The notes: generated from the sequence alone by a model not told the origin. Shown: positions 10,133-19,518, numbered from the stretch's first letter. The stretch is 64,000 nt of DNA from Bdellovibrionales bacterium (GCA_020850475.1 JADZEO010000134.1:1-64000), one strand, 5' to 3'. Translations and numbers: made by a program.

Positions 10133-10642
10133 CTAACCTTCATAGAGTTCCTCAATCAGAAATCGGGTCTTGGGGGGAATTTTCTTTTTTGGGTAAAAGC
10201 TTTCAATGATCGAAAACACTGATTCGGCGGACTTTAGTTTGAGAAAGCCAATTAGAAACTGAACATCATCCCTATCGGAAGTATCCCACCGGGCACTCAC
10301 GCATTTCATGGCCAGCATATAGCGGGGTTCTGGAGCCCAGACCCTCAGATTCGAAAGATTAATGACCTCTTGGCGCTGAAAGTTTCCTTGGATAAAGCCC
10401 TTGGCGGCATCATTCAACCAATCGCTACTCAAACCTTCTTCGTCGGCAATTTGGGCCACAAGATCTCGAACGAGTCTTGTGGGTTTAAAAATCCCATCGA
10501 TGTCTCGCGTTGCTTTGCGGGCATGAAACACAAGACACATGACCGCACCTCCAACAATGCCAATTTCGGCAATCTCACCCTTACCAGCAAGTTTCTGATT
10601 CAGGTTTTCGAAAAGACTCAGAATCTTTTTTTCATCTAACAT
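10133..10642 (-). CDS. DUF6036-like nucleotidyltransferase, possible TA partner
   Basis: 'IGIVGGAVMCLVFHARKATRDIDGIF' (GG...DxD core); starts 3 nt after the stop of an HTH gene. Confidence 0.68.
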   Translation of the reverse strand: MLDEKKILSLFENLNQKLAGKGEIAEIGIVGGAVMCLVFHARKATRDIDGIFKPTRLVRDLVAQIADEEGLSSDWLNDAAKGFIQGNFQRQEVINLSNLRVWAPEPRYMLAMKCVSARWDTSDRDDVQFLIGFLKLKSAESVFSIIESFYPKKKIPPKTRFLIEELYEG

Positions 10643-10645
10643 GAC

Positions 10646-11224
10646 TCACGCTCGATCTAGAAAGTTTTCACCGACAAAAATTAAGTTTCGTTTGAACTCG
10701 AGAGGTGTCTCCAAAATCATCATCGGCTTTAATGCCTCACTCTCCGATACAAACCATGGATCAGCCAGCGGCAAAATTCGCTCGGCCCACTTAGGCGCTG
10801 CAATTTCAGATTCATGACAAAGGTAACTGACCATTGAACCCAGCAGCGCCTGAAGACGTTGACTCAGTTGGCGGGGCGGAGGCAAAACAATGAGTCGCGT
10901 ATCGAGAGTTCGACGAAACTCGTCGACGAAATTCATAAAGTGAATTTTCCAAGAGTCTTCACCATCCAACAAAACCTGATAGCCGACCGCCTGCACGGAA
11001 CAATCGGGTTGGGTTTTGGCAGATTGAGATACGAGTACAACTTCGTAATCTAATCCTTCCGCGGCCTCAGCCCAAGTCTTGAGCCTCGCCCCCTCAAACT
11101 GCCGACTCAGCGACCTCACCGTAAGTCGAGAAATGGCCGAGCGACGAGCTAACTCACACTCCGAAATCTTGAGCTTTGCCAACAGCGCTTTGAGCGGGAA
11201 TAGGTTGTATAATAAATTGTACAT
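10646..11224 (-). CDS. HTH (XRE-like) protein, possible TA regulator or antitoxin
   Basis: 'LKISECELARRSAISRLTVRSLSRQFEGARLKTWAEAAEGLDYEVVLV' is HTH-like; operonic with the nucleotidyltransferase. Confidence 0.6.
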   Translation of the reverse strand: MYNLLYNLFPLKALLAKLKISECELARRSAISRLTVRSLSRQFEGARLKTWAEAAEGLDYEVVLVSQSAKTQPDCSVQAVGYQVLLDGEDSWKIHFMNFVDEFRRTLDTRLIVLPPPRQLSQRLQALLGSMVSYLCHESEIAAPKWAERILPLADPWFVSESEALKPMMILETPLEFKRNLIFVGENFLDRA

Positions 11225-11227
11225 ATG

Positions 11228-11247
11228 TTGTATTATATAATATACAA
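11228..11247. promoter_or_regulatory. 20-bp palindromic operator-like site (TTGTAT-TATATAAT-ATACAA)
   Basis: Inverted repeat overlapping the predicted -10 of the HTH/NTase operon. Confidence 0.6.
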
Positions 11248-11261
11248 TGGGTTTCCGTCAA
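11232..11261 (-). promoter_or_regulatory. Sigma70-like promoter for the HTH/NTase operon
   Basis: Minus strand TTGACG (11261-11256), 18-nt spacer, TATAAT (11237-11232). Confidence 0.6.
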
Positions 11262-11367
11262 ATTAATTTACTATAGTAATTTCAAGTGGATACCCTTTTG
11301 GCTGGGGGCCTTGGCTTGATAGAAATCAAGGGCCTCTCTCCGAGAGTAATGATGCTAAAATAACCTG

Positions 11368-12261
11368 ATGTGGCTCTTGCTCGCAGCTCTCATTTTTCTT
11401 GCCGATGAATCGGCCGCTCAAAACTCCGGCAATTTGTTGAGTCCTCGCCCGAGAATTCTGATCACCGCCTTTGCTCCCTATCCGGGCTCTCCAAGCAACG
11501 GATCCCTCCAGGTGGCCCAGAGGATAAAAACCGAGCTCGGAATTCGAGGCATTGAAGTGGAGATTTGCGTGGTCCCCGTTTCCTACCAAGGGGCCGTGCC
11601 CGCCGCCCGGGAATGTCTACAAAGAATGAATCCCCGTCCTGATCAAGTGCTGGCGCTCGGCGAACTTTCAAGCTGCGACACCAAAATTGAAACCCTCGCC
11701 CGTAACCTGGACAACGATCGCACTCCTGATGCCGATGGAGTTCGGCGCGCCATGACCCCAATCGACCCACAGGGGGCGGAACGTGTTGCTTTCGATAATC
11801 ATGTGCTCTCGATGTACTGTGCACTTTCACCAGCTGAGCGCCAATCACTCCAGGTATCGCACGACGCCGGGGGATTTATCTGCAATCACCTCAGCTACGT
11901 GTTTGGACAGGAGGTTCAGGGGCAAGGCATTCCGTTTTCATTTGCCCACGTCCCTCATCACCGCTGCGAGCGCGAAGTCAATCGGGCGGGACGGCAATTC
12001 TCAAGGATGATCGCACCAACTGTCACGTCGCCAGAAGCGTTACGTAACCAATCCCTGGTTTCTGAACTCAATTTGTGTCAACGAGTCCCGGCAACGGTTG
12101 AGCAAGCCAATCAAGTTCTCCAAGTCGTCGCAGGAACCGCGCGAAGCCGTCACAAGGCTTGTGAAGAAAGTTTTCTCCGCCAATTGCGCGACTCTTGGGC
12201 TACCGAGCTCAGTCCTGGCGCTGGCTCCCCTCCCCGCAGCGAAACCCCAAAGGGTCAATAA
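11368..12261 (+). CDS. Exported pyroglutamyl-peptidase I-like (C15) protein
   Basis: 'IETLARNLDNDRTPDADG' (Glu), 'DAGGFICNHLSYV' (Cys) and 'FAHVPHHRC' (His) match the C15 catalytic regions; N-terminal 'MWLLLAALIFLADESAAQ' is signal-like. Confidence 0.75.
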   Translation: MWLLLAALIFLADESAAQNSGNLLSPRPRILITAFAPYPGSPSNGSLQVAQRIKTELGIRGIEVEICVVPVSYQGAVPAARECLQRMNPRPDQVLALGELSSCDTKIETLARNLDNDRTPDADGVRRAMTPIDPQGAERVAFDNHVLSMYCALSPAERQSLQVSHDAGGFICNHLSYVFGQEVQGQGIPFSFAHVPHHRCEREVNRAGRQFSRMIAPTVTSPEALRNQSLVSELNLCQRVPATVEQANQVLQVVAGTARSRHKACEESFLRQLRDSWATELSPGAGSPPRSETPKGQ

Positions 12262-12388
12262 ATAATTATCAACTCCCAAAGTGAAACCTTTCGCCGCCCG
12301 GAAAAAGATTCAACCTCGGGAACCTGCAATTCTTCCTTGATTTGCTGTGGTAGACATCCCAACGACTGATCATTAACGGAGGGTTGAT

Positions 12389-12901
12389 ATGTTCATCCGA
12401 TCACTGGCTTCATTTTTGGTTCTATTTTTTGGTCTCAATGCTTTCGCGATTGATCCCGCAAAATGTCCTGCTAGTTTTGAGCTGACCGTGGCGGTAAGCA
12501 AGGTCTACAAAACTTCGATCTACAGCAAAGTCCCTGGCTGGAAAGCCGCGCAACAAGCTCTGCTTGAGAGCGATCCGCTGGATGCGAGTTTTCGACTGAG
12601 CTCGACCAAGCCCGAATCTTGCCTTTATCAGGGACCCACGGGTGTCACTGCCACTTTAAGTACGGCCAAATTTAACGACCCCGAAGAGCCCGACCCGGTT
12701 CCAGTCGACCAGCTCACCTTGAGCCTGGCTCTACGTGGCTCAACATTTGTATCTTTTCTTCCCCTCGATTCTTACGATGCCAACGGACTCAAACTTTACA
12801 GCAATCCCTTCCCAGTCAAGGTAAAGGCTCGCCTGTTTAATCCAGACACCAACCGCTGGGCGAGCTACGACATGGGGATGATTGCAGTGAGCATGCAATA
12901 G
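12389..12901 (+). CDS. Secreted hypothetical protein
   Basis: Signal peptide 'MFIRSLASFLVLFFGLNAFA'; RBS-like GGAGG upstream. Confidence 0.65.
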   Translation: MFIRSLASFLVLFFGLNAFAIDPAKCPASFELTVAVSKVYKTSIYSKVPGWKAAQQALLESDPLDASFRLSSTKPESCLYQGPTGVTATLSTAKFNDPEEPDPVPVDQLTLSLALRGSTFVSFLPLDSYDANGLKLYSNPFPVKVKARLFNPDTNRWASYDMGMIAVSMQ

Positions 12902-12984
12902 ATTCTATTGCCCTATCGGGCATAGTTCACTTGTAAGGATTTTCCTGGGATGAATTTTAACCAGCGGAATCTCTCACAAAAAAG

Positions 12985-13014
12985 GCCAACTTTTTTGACA
13001 AAGTTGGCTTTTTT
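12985..13014 (+). terminator. Rho-independent terminator
   Basis: GCCAACTTT-loop-AAAGTTGGC followed by TTTTTT. Confidence 0.85.
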
Positions 13015-13069
13015 CACTCAAAGCACTACAGCTTTTCACGTTTAAGTAAGTGTTAACCACCAACAAAAA

Positions 13070-13429
13070 ATGAGGTTCGAAATGAAAAAATTTTTAATGG
13101 CTGCCGCCGTTGTCGCTTTTGCCGGTCTCGCCGCTGCATCCGCCATGCGCGATCTGGAACAAGATGAAATCGATTCAGTAAATTGGATTCTCCAATGCCC
13201 GAAGGAGCTCGGTCAGATTACCAAAAAAGCTCAGTTCGTAAGCACGGGCCGCTTTTTTAGTGATCGTATGGGCACTCAAATCAGCTACAATTTTTTCCGC
13301 CGCAAAGGTTTTATCGGCAGTGAATACGTCTCCACTCTTAAGGTTGCTCGTATGCGCCGCCCTGACCCCGTTCCGGCCGATGCCCCTTCTTTCACAGTTG
13401 TTTGCCAACTCGTCAAAGAACAGCAGTAA
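13070..13429 (+). CDS. Small secreted hypothetical protein
   Basis: Signal peptide 'MKKFLMAAAVVAFAGLAAASA'; the internal ATG at 13082 is the likely start. Confidence 0.6.
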   Translation: MRFEMKKFLMAAAVVAFAGLAAASAMRDLEQDEIDSVNWILQCPKELGQITKKAQFVSTGRFFSDRMGTQISYNFFRRKGFIGSEYVSTLKVARMRRPDPVPADAPSFTVVCQLVKEQQ

Positions 13430-13455
13430 TTCACCCTTTTTGCGAGGAAACTGAG

Positions 13456-13488
13456 CCCGCCACTTAGGTCATCAAAAGAAGTGGCGGG
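13456..13488. terminator. Hairpin between convergent genes
   Basis: CCCGCCACTT / AAGTGGCGGG 10-bp stem between 13429(+) and 13489(-); weak U tract. Confidence 0.5.
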
Positions 13489-14694
13489 TTACCAAGTCAA
13501 CATTTGAATGCGACAGCGGACATAGGTGACAAGGCGACGGCTCTGAGCCGCAATTTCTTGGAGAAGATTTTCGGTCTTTTGCAGGGCCCACGAAACTCCC
13601 TCCGGCAGACCACCAATAGAGACCCGAACAAATCCCGGCAGGATGGGCGAAATGGTAATTCTCAGCATCGAGACTCGATGCGAGCTGTTGGTGTAGGTAA
13701 ACAAATCGACAAACGGCGGGGGCGGGAGAGACAAAGACGTGCTAAATCCGGCACTGTAATGAGAGTTGGTCACTTCCATGTAGCCAGGCGCTCCTGGGGG
13801 ATAAAAAGAATAGCCAGAACGCGGGCGATGAGCCGCTCCTTCGGGAGTGCCGGCGAGAAAAAAGCCGACCTTGGGCAAAACTCCAACCAAACCCACCGCG
13901 GCCAAGGATTTTTGAAAGCGCTCGGTCTGCCGATAAATATCAAACACCAGAGCCTTTTGTTTTACATTGTAGGCAAAACTAATCCCAATCGAAAAAGAGC
14001 CTCCGACGCCCTTGGAGCGAGCCCCGCCTTCGGCGATTGTGCCCACTGAGGCCATGGCACCGAATTCGTTGGCCTCGGCGACCCGCCGGGATTCCTGCCA
14101 CAATTTGGTGTCGACGGAACGCAAAATACCTTCGACGGCCACCCGACCACGCTCGCCGATTCCATTTCGGACCGATTCGCCGGTCAATTCCTCAATCGGG
14201 TGGGTGTCTCCACCGCGGCCGACCATTTGCTTAACCTTGTTTTTTACCAAAGAGCCAACGCCAAATCCAAGTCGACCGAAGGAAAGAACTCGGGCGAGAC
14301 CCTTTAAGATCGTTTCACGGTTTTGCAAAAAACTTTGCATCAGGTCGGGTTCAACGTGCAGCCGATTTAACTGGTATTGCTGTGGATCCAGACTGTAGCT
14401 GGGGCCCCCGTTGAACTCGATGCGAATCGCATAGGCGTTTTGAAATCTCAGTGCGGGGTCGACGAGCAGGGACTCTTGAAAAGTCTGCGCGACCAGCCCT
14501 TGCTCGCTGCTGATTTCGATGGGGCCAACCCGATACTCAGGCGCCGACTCACTGCCCACCCGACTGGTGAAATCGGGAGTACCTCGATCTGAACCCGAAG
14601 TTTGCCCGAAGGCGCTCGCGCTGTTGAGCAACAACGACAGAGCGACGACGGCACAGATTGACGACTTCAGCAGGTCAGGGAAATTCTTTAACAT
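13489..14694 (-). CDS. Secreted hypothetical protein
   Basis: Long ORF (track 13489..14766); start at MLKNFPDLLKSSICAVVALSLLLNSASAFGQ gives a signal peptide. Confidence 0.6.
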   Translation of the reverse strand: MLKNFPDLLKSSICAVVALSLLLNSASAFGQTSGSDRGTPDFTSRVGSESAPEYRVGPIEISSEQGLVAQTFQESLLVDPALRFQNAYAIRIEFNGGPSYSLDPQQYQLNRLHVEPDLMQSFLQNRETILKGLARVLSFGRLGFGVGSLVKNKVKQMVGRGGDTHPIEELTGESVRNGIGERGRVAVEGILRSVDTKLWQESRRVAEANEFGAMASVGTIAEGGARSKGVGGSFSIGISFAYNVKQKALVFDIYRQTERFQKSLAAVGLVGVLPKVGFFLAGTPEGAAHRPRSGYSFYPPGAPGYMEVTNSHYSAGFSTSLSLPPPPFVDLFTYTNSSHRVSMLRITISPILPGFVRVSIGGLPEGVSWALQKTENLLQEIAAQSRRLVTYVRCRIQMLTW

Positions 14695-15053
14695 CGACCT
14701 ATTTACACAACCCAAAATCCGCATCCCGCAAGTGGCGAACATAATTCCAAACCGACGTTGATTCACTCCATGTGTTCAAGGACGGCCCTCTTAGTCTCGA
14801 TACCCTAGGCACAGAGAGATCCAATTCTGAGGCCAAACTCGAGCGCCGACCGCCCCCTTTATATGAGCTGCAAATACCTAATACTATTAAATTTTTCATG
14901 ATTGCCGGCCAACACCAGCCCGAAAGTTCGAGGAAGGGTGGGGAATTTTTCCAAACCCAAATCAAATAAAGCCAATTACCGTCACATCAAGCAATTTGCT
15001 CGAACTAAAACTCTATTGGTCGGAGCGATTTAAATCTTGTCTGGAGGTAAACA

Positions 15054-16046
15054 ATGATCCCGATTATTGGCCTAGTGTTCGCGGTTTTGTCCTTATCCCC
15101 CATCGCCACTGGCACCGAGAGCAGCCAGGTGACTGGCAAATACGCCATCGACCGCAACGCCTGCGCGATCAGTGATTTTAGTGGGCTGTCTCGGGTTGTG
15201 ATTGAATATCGCAAGGTCACCGTGGATCGAGATCGGTTTCCGGCTTTAATCGTCACGGCCTACAATTTGAAAAATTCAACTTCTGACACTCTCATTATTG
15301 GCAAACTCGAAGACACCGCCACGGGTGCCGGCGGCAAAGAGATCTCGACAGGATCATTTGACGATCGCGGATTTCATGCCGTTAAACACTTCATTCGCTA
15401 TGGGAACCGCACCTGGCCAGATCTCGAGATGAAGACATCCATGCATTTGCTCAAATCACCGCTTGGGCTCACCATCGAAAAAACCAGCGAGATCCTGACC
15501 GGGCGGCCAACTACTAAGACCACTTCCTGCAAGCTTTTGTCGCTATTAAATGATCCCCGGGAAATAAAGTTTCGTCCCCTTTTTGGCGAACTCCAAAACG
15601 CCCAACTTAATGACTTAAAAGCGGCCAAGATGAATCAAGGGATGGATCTCGATCAAGCCACCGTCGATATCTCAGCCATTCATATCTCAGAGAAAAACCC
15701 CAGCCTCTCGCAGCTTAAAGAGGTCGTGGCACTTCAAGTACTTGGAACCTATTCTGGCCTCAATGAAATGAAAATCCAATTGGTCAAGGGACAGCAAAGG
15801 CCAGAAGCGATTGCCTCAACGGCCCTCGGACCTGCCCTTCGATTTGCAGACGAGGACCAACCTGATGAGTACCAGAGTCTATTTGATTTGCGTGACTTGA
15901 TTGCGCAAACGATTCGACACGCGACAAGTTCCATAAAAGTGTATTCGCTTCAGTGGAGCGACTCCAACAATGAGGGCGCCGGAGTGTTGTTTCTCGACAC
16001 GACAAATCAAGAGGCACTCTATCTCGGAGCCTCCTACCACGAATAA
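15054..16046 (+). CDS. Secreted hypothetical protein
   Basis: 330-aa ORF with GGAGG upstream and signal-like start 'MIPIIGLVFAVLSLSPIATG'. Confidence 0.6.
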   Translation: MIPIIGLVFAVLSLSPIATGTESSQVTGKYAIDRNACAISDFSGLSRVVIEYRKVTVDRDRFPALIVTAYNLKNSTSDTLIIGKLEDTATGAGGKEISTGSFDDRGFHAVKHFIRYGNRTWPDLEMKTSMHLLKSPLGLTIEKTSEILTGRPTTKTTSCKLLSLLNDPREIKFRPLFGELQNAQLNDLKAAKMNQGMDLDQATVDISAIHISEKNPSLSQLKEVVALQVLGTYSGLNEMKIQLVKGQQRPEAIASTALGPALRFADEDQPDEYQSLFDLRDLIAQTIRHATSSIKVYSLQWSDSNNEGAGVLFLDTTNQEALYLGASYHE

Positions 16047-16253
16047 CTCCGACGGCAAGACTTGTGAGGGGGTAGTGAAGCTACCCCAACACCAAGCACA
16101 CTGACTTTCGACCAGGAAGGGGTTTCAAGAAATCCCTTCAACCGGGTTATGCCTTGCGTAATTACTCCCTCTCGTTGCAGTCCTTAAACAGCCGTTGAAT
16201 ACTTGAGGAGTTCGTCTCGGTAAATTTTCACCGAGACAGCGGTACTCATTCAA

Positions 16254-16583
16254 TTGGAGGAAGGAATGAAGATTTCCAAGCTGTTAACATTGGGATTGAT
16301 GGTAGTTGCTCTTAGTAGCGCAACAGCGTTTGCCCAGGAAGAAGATTGGCCGGCTGAAGAAGAAGGCGCCGCCGTCGAAGATGGCGCGGCTCCGGCCGAA
16401 GCTCCGGCTGCTGATGACGCTGCTGAAGCGGCTCCTGAAGAAGAGGCGGCTCCGGCGGAAGAAGAAGCTCCAAAGCCAAAAGCTGCTGCAAAAAAAGCCG
16501 AAAAGAAGGCAAAAAAAGAGGCTAAGAAACAAGCCAAGAAAGAAAAACACAGCAAGAAAGCGAAGAAGAAAAAATCAACTTGA
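16254..16583 (+). CDS. Small secreted protein of bipolar charge (acidic Ala/Glu/Pro-rich then Lys-rich)
   Basis: Start is probably the ATG at 16266 (MKISKLLTLGLMVVALSSATAFAQ, after GGAGGAAGGA); mature part 'EEDWPAEEEGAAVEDG...' then 'KAAAKKAEKKAKKEAKKQAKKEKHSKKAKKKKST'. Confidence 0.7.
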   Translation: MEEGMKISKLLTLGLMVVALSSATAFAQEEDWPAEEEGAAVEDGAAPAEAPAADDAAEAAPEEEAAPAEEEAPKPKAAAKKAEKKAKKEAKKQAKKEKHSKKAKKKKST

Positions 16584-16597
16584 GGTTGATTTTTTTG
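16571..16597 (+). terminator. Terminator spanning two convergent stop codons
   Basis: AAAATCAAC-TTGAG-GTTGATTTT followed by T tract. Confidence 0.7.
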
Positions 16598-17066
16598 GGG
16601 CGGGAACGAGATGCTTCCCGCCTGGCGATTTGCCAATCAAGAACGAGCGCGACGGATTCACCAAGAACTGTCCCTTAAGCGCTTGACGTCCCAGTAACAT
16701 ACGAAAGCCCATGATATCGCGGTTGATCAATGTGATCTCGATGGGCCACGAAAATTCACCAATCTTCAGCATGACTTCAATCACTGGTCGAATGGTCGCA
16801 ACGCCGGTTGAGCTGGTGACCCGTCGCTCGTCAATGAGTCGTGCGCGGCAGCGCTTAACGGGTTTGCGGCTGTGCTGCTTGGGATGAAGTTTAAACTCAA
16901 CATACTCGTGCCGTCCCACCGTCACGCGCTCGATGTCAGTTACGTGCAAGGCCGAAGTCCTGGCTCCCGTGTCGACCTTCACTTTGATCTTTGAAACTCC
17001 AAACTCTGGGAGCGAAGCCCACTCGCGCCAACCGATAATGGGACGTTTCTTCGCGGGTCGGCTCAT
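16575..17066 (-). CDS. RimB-like ATP-dependent zinc protease / retropepsin-like protein (PF05618 type)
   Basis: 'IIGWREWASLPEFGVSKIKVKVDTGARTSALHV' signature. Confidence 0.85.
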   Translation of the reverse strand: MSRPAKKRPIIGWREWASLPEFGVSKIKVKVDTGARTSALHVTDIERVTVGRHEYVEFKLHPKQHSRKPVKRCRARLIDERRVTSSTGVATIRPVIEVMLKIGEFSWPIEITLINRDIMGFRMLLGRQALKGQFLVNPSRSFLIGKSPGGKHLVPAPKKSTSS

Positions 17067-17070
17067 GGGC

Positions 17071-19518
17071 TTAAGCCTTTAGGCCTTCTCCAGCCGGGCT
17101 CTGGAGAGGAAAAATTTTTTTGCTTCCATCCGGACGAAGATCACCATTCTCGGCATGATCATCGGCCTGCTTCATTAACAACTGGAGCTCTTCGCTCGCT
17201 TGCCGTCCCCCTTTAATGCTAAATACAAAAGCATGGCGGGCGGTCTCAACCCAAAGCGCATCTTGCCAAATGTAGGGATGGAAGACAAAGTGGCGCCAAC
17301 CCAACTTCCACAATCGACCGGGACTCATGAGCACCAACCAATACGGCACGGCCTCTACCTTTTTGATCTCCTCAAAAGGCAGTCGAAGTGAGAAATAGGT
17401 GAGACTCTTAATGACGAGAGCGCGTTTTTCGACCATGAGTTTACGTGGGAAAAAACTGAGGGTTCCAATAAATACCGAGGTCCCCAATACGACCTCAAAC
17501 CACGGCATCAAGTAGCCGTTGTAGACCACGTGATGTCGCCACTCCAGGACTTCAGGCAAAAACCTTTCGATCAAATATCGGAGGTGGCCAAAAATAAAAA
17601 TCGCCGAACCCCAAGCAAAAATCTCCACAAGCTTAAGACCTGGATAGCGGACCTTGCGAATCCAGCGCACTCCCGCGTGATCAAAGGGACGCAGAAGCAG
17701 AAAGCGCGCAATCCAGAGGCTCATCAACAATAACGAAAACCCCAATACCCATTCATCATAACGAAACAAAACGTTGGGCACATCGAGAAACTCCATGCGC
17801 CGATTGGGGGCTAAATGTTTACTCAAGGCCTGATTAAAAGTCTCTCGATTCATCTGGAGCAGAACTTGGTAAGGTGAAGCAATGTCTTGACCATAGCGGT
17901 AGCGATACTCGCGCCAAGAGCCTGCGAGATAATGAAGTGATTCGCTATCAGATTCCACTAAGCCAAATTGCTGAATGGTGAACTCGCGGGCTTTTTCGAA
18001 TTCCTCCTCCGTCAAACCTTGCTTACGGACGCGGGCAAAGGCTTCGCGAACTGTGTTGCGGATCGCCTTATAGCCTTCGCGAGGAGCTTCGAGCTCCACG
18101 TCGGCGTGCCCCACTCCCCAATCGGTAAAGTAATTAGGCAGTACGGTGTAGGTTTGCCCTTTGCGATTGCGGATCTCCTTCATCAATTCATTGGCTAAGT
18201 ATTTGATAAAAACATGAACCGCGATTTCCTCGGCGTAGTTGAGATCATATAAGAGTGTTCCCACTTGAATTCGCGGCGTCTGATCCGAAGACAAAGCATG
18301 AACAACTTGGGGCTTACCCCGGGGCTTGGGTTTGCCCGGCCTCGGTGGGACAAGTCCGGAGCGATCGGTATCATTCTTCCAGGCCTCGAGTAGTTTGGTT
18401 TTTACTTCTGTCGGATCGATTGCGCCGGCAACATAGAGCCGCGCATTCCGCGGATAATAGTAGTGGTCGTAGAACTTCTGCACTTGCTTAAGCGAGAGAC
18501 GCCGATTCGCGAGGCGAGTTTCTTCTTCACTAAAGGCCGTGGAGTTAAGATCAATGCCAAAGTTGTATTCAAAAAAATCGGGTATCTCGAGATAGTCGAG
18601 GGTCAGATAGTGATAAATATCAAACCCTAGGAAATCATGAACGGGATGGGGCTCGCCGATTTCGAGTTGAACTTCGCGACGAGACTTTTCGAGATCTTCG
18701 ACTCGCAACAGGCGACGGAGCATCATTTTGGCATAGGTTTCGACCAACCAGGGGCCATCTTTGCGAGGGACGGTGGCGTAATATTCGGTACGGCGCTTGC
18801 CCGTAACTCCGTTGCCTTCGCCTCCCCGCTCTTGAATCACCTCAAGAAACGACATGTTGTCGGACAGTTCAGGATGACGGAACAAACTGTGCTCAAGCAA
18901 ATGGGCGACGCCGAGGTTATCACGGTCCTCGGCTCCATAGCCGACGTCCACCTCATACTGCACTTTCACCGTGCGCGCCATGCTACTTGGCGCCAAGATC
19001 ACTTCAAGTCCATTGGGTAAAGTGATAAATTCGATGTGAGCGTAGGGATCGCCCCCGGTTTTTTCGCTAGTTTCGTTCTGCGTGGCCACAGCGGCTATTG
19101 GTTCGGGATCGGTCTTTACTTCGGGAGCCAACTTAGGTTCGGCACTGCCTGTTGATTCTGTTTTGATTTTGCTCTTGGCCTTTGCCCGCTTTTTCCTTTC
19201 TTTGTCTTTCGTTCCGTCGCCAGATTCGTTCTTATTGGCAGCACTTTTGTCGGCACCAGCCGCAGCTAAGTTGACATCGCTACTTGCTTGGTTCTTGGAG
19301 CCGGCCAAAGCACGGTCCCAGTTGACCTGAGCAGTCCCCCAAACCATCATGGCTATTAAGAGGGTCCTCAAAAAATTTAATGCGCAGGTTGCTTGCCGAT
19401 TCATGTCCAAGTTGGCTTTTGCCGTTCGAACAAAGTCTCCCGACGAATCCACCAGCGGATTATTGGCAAATGTTAATGCTCGACTGATTTCTCGTCGTTG
19501 CAAGGTCCACCCCATCAC
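17071..19518 (-). CDS. M16-family metalloprotease with C-terminal TM and PH-like region
   Basis: Inverted zinc motif HLLEH in 'NLGVAHLLEHSLFRH'; C-terminal third has several TM segments then a soluble domain. Start may be at M39 (about 19404). Confidence 0.82.
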   Translation of the reverse strand: MMGWTLQRREISRALTFANNPLVDSSGDFVRTAKANLDMNRQATCALNFLRTLLIAMMVWGTAQVNWDRALAGSKNQASSDVNLAAAGADKSAANKNESGDGTKDKERKKRAKAKSKIKTESTGSAEPKLAPEVKTDPEPIAAVATQNETSEKTGGDPYAHIEFITLPNGLEVILAPSSMARTVKVQYEVDVGYGAEDRDNLGVAHLLEHSLFRHPELSDNMSFLEVIQERGGEGNGVTGKRRTEYYATVPRKDGPWLVETYAKMMLRRLLRVEDLEKSRREVQLEIGEPHPVHDFLGFDIYHYLTLDYLEIPDFFEYNFGIDLNSTAFSEEETRLANRRLSLKQVQKFYDHYYYPRNARLYVAGAIDPTEVKTKLLEAWKNDTDRSGLVPPRPGKPKPRGKPQVVHALSSDQTPRIQVGTLLYDLNYAEEIAVHVFIKYLANELMKEIRNRKGQTYTVLPNYFTDWGVGHADVELEAPREGYKAIRNTVREAFARVRKQGLTEEEFEKAREFTIQQFGLVESDSESLHYLAGSWREYRYRYGQDIASPYQVLLQMNRETFNQALSKHLAPNRRMEFLDVPNVLFRYDEWVLGFSLLLMSLWIARFLLLRPFDHAGVRWIRKVRYPGLKLVEIFAWGSAIFIFGHLRYLIERFLPEVLEWRHHVVYNGYLMPWFEVVLGTSVFIGTLSFFPRKLMVEKRALVIKSLTYFSLRLPFEEIKKVEAVPYWLVLMSPGRLWKLGWRHFVFHPYIWQDALWVETARHAFVFSIKGGRQASEELQLLMKQADDHAENGDLRPDGSKKIFPLQSPAGEGLKA

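Noticed and set aside
16284-16550. Phe/Ser-rich minus-strand ORFs opposite the charged small protein
   Set aside because: Mirror images of Lys/Glu codons in a compositionally biased gene.
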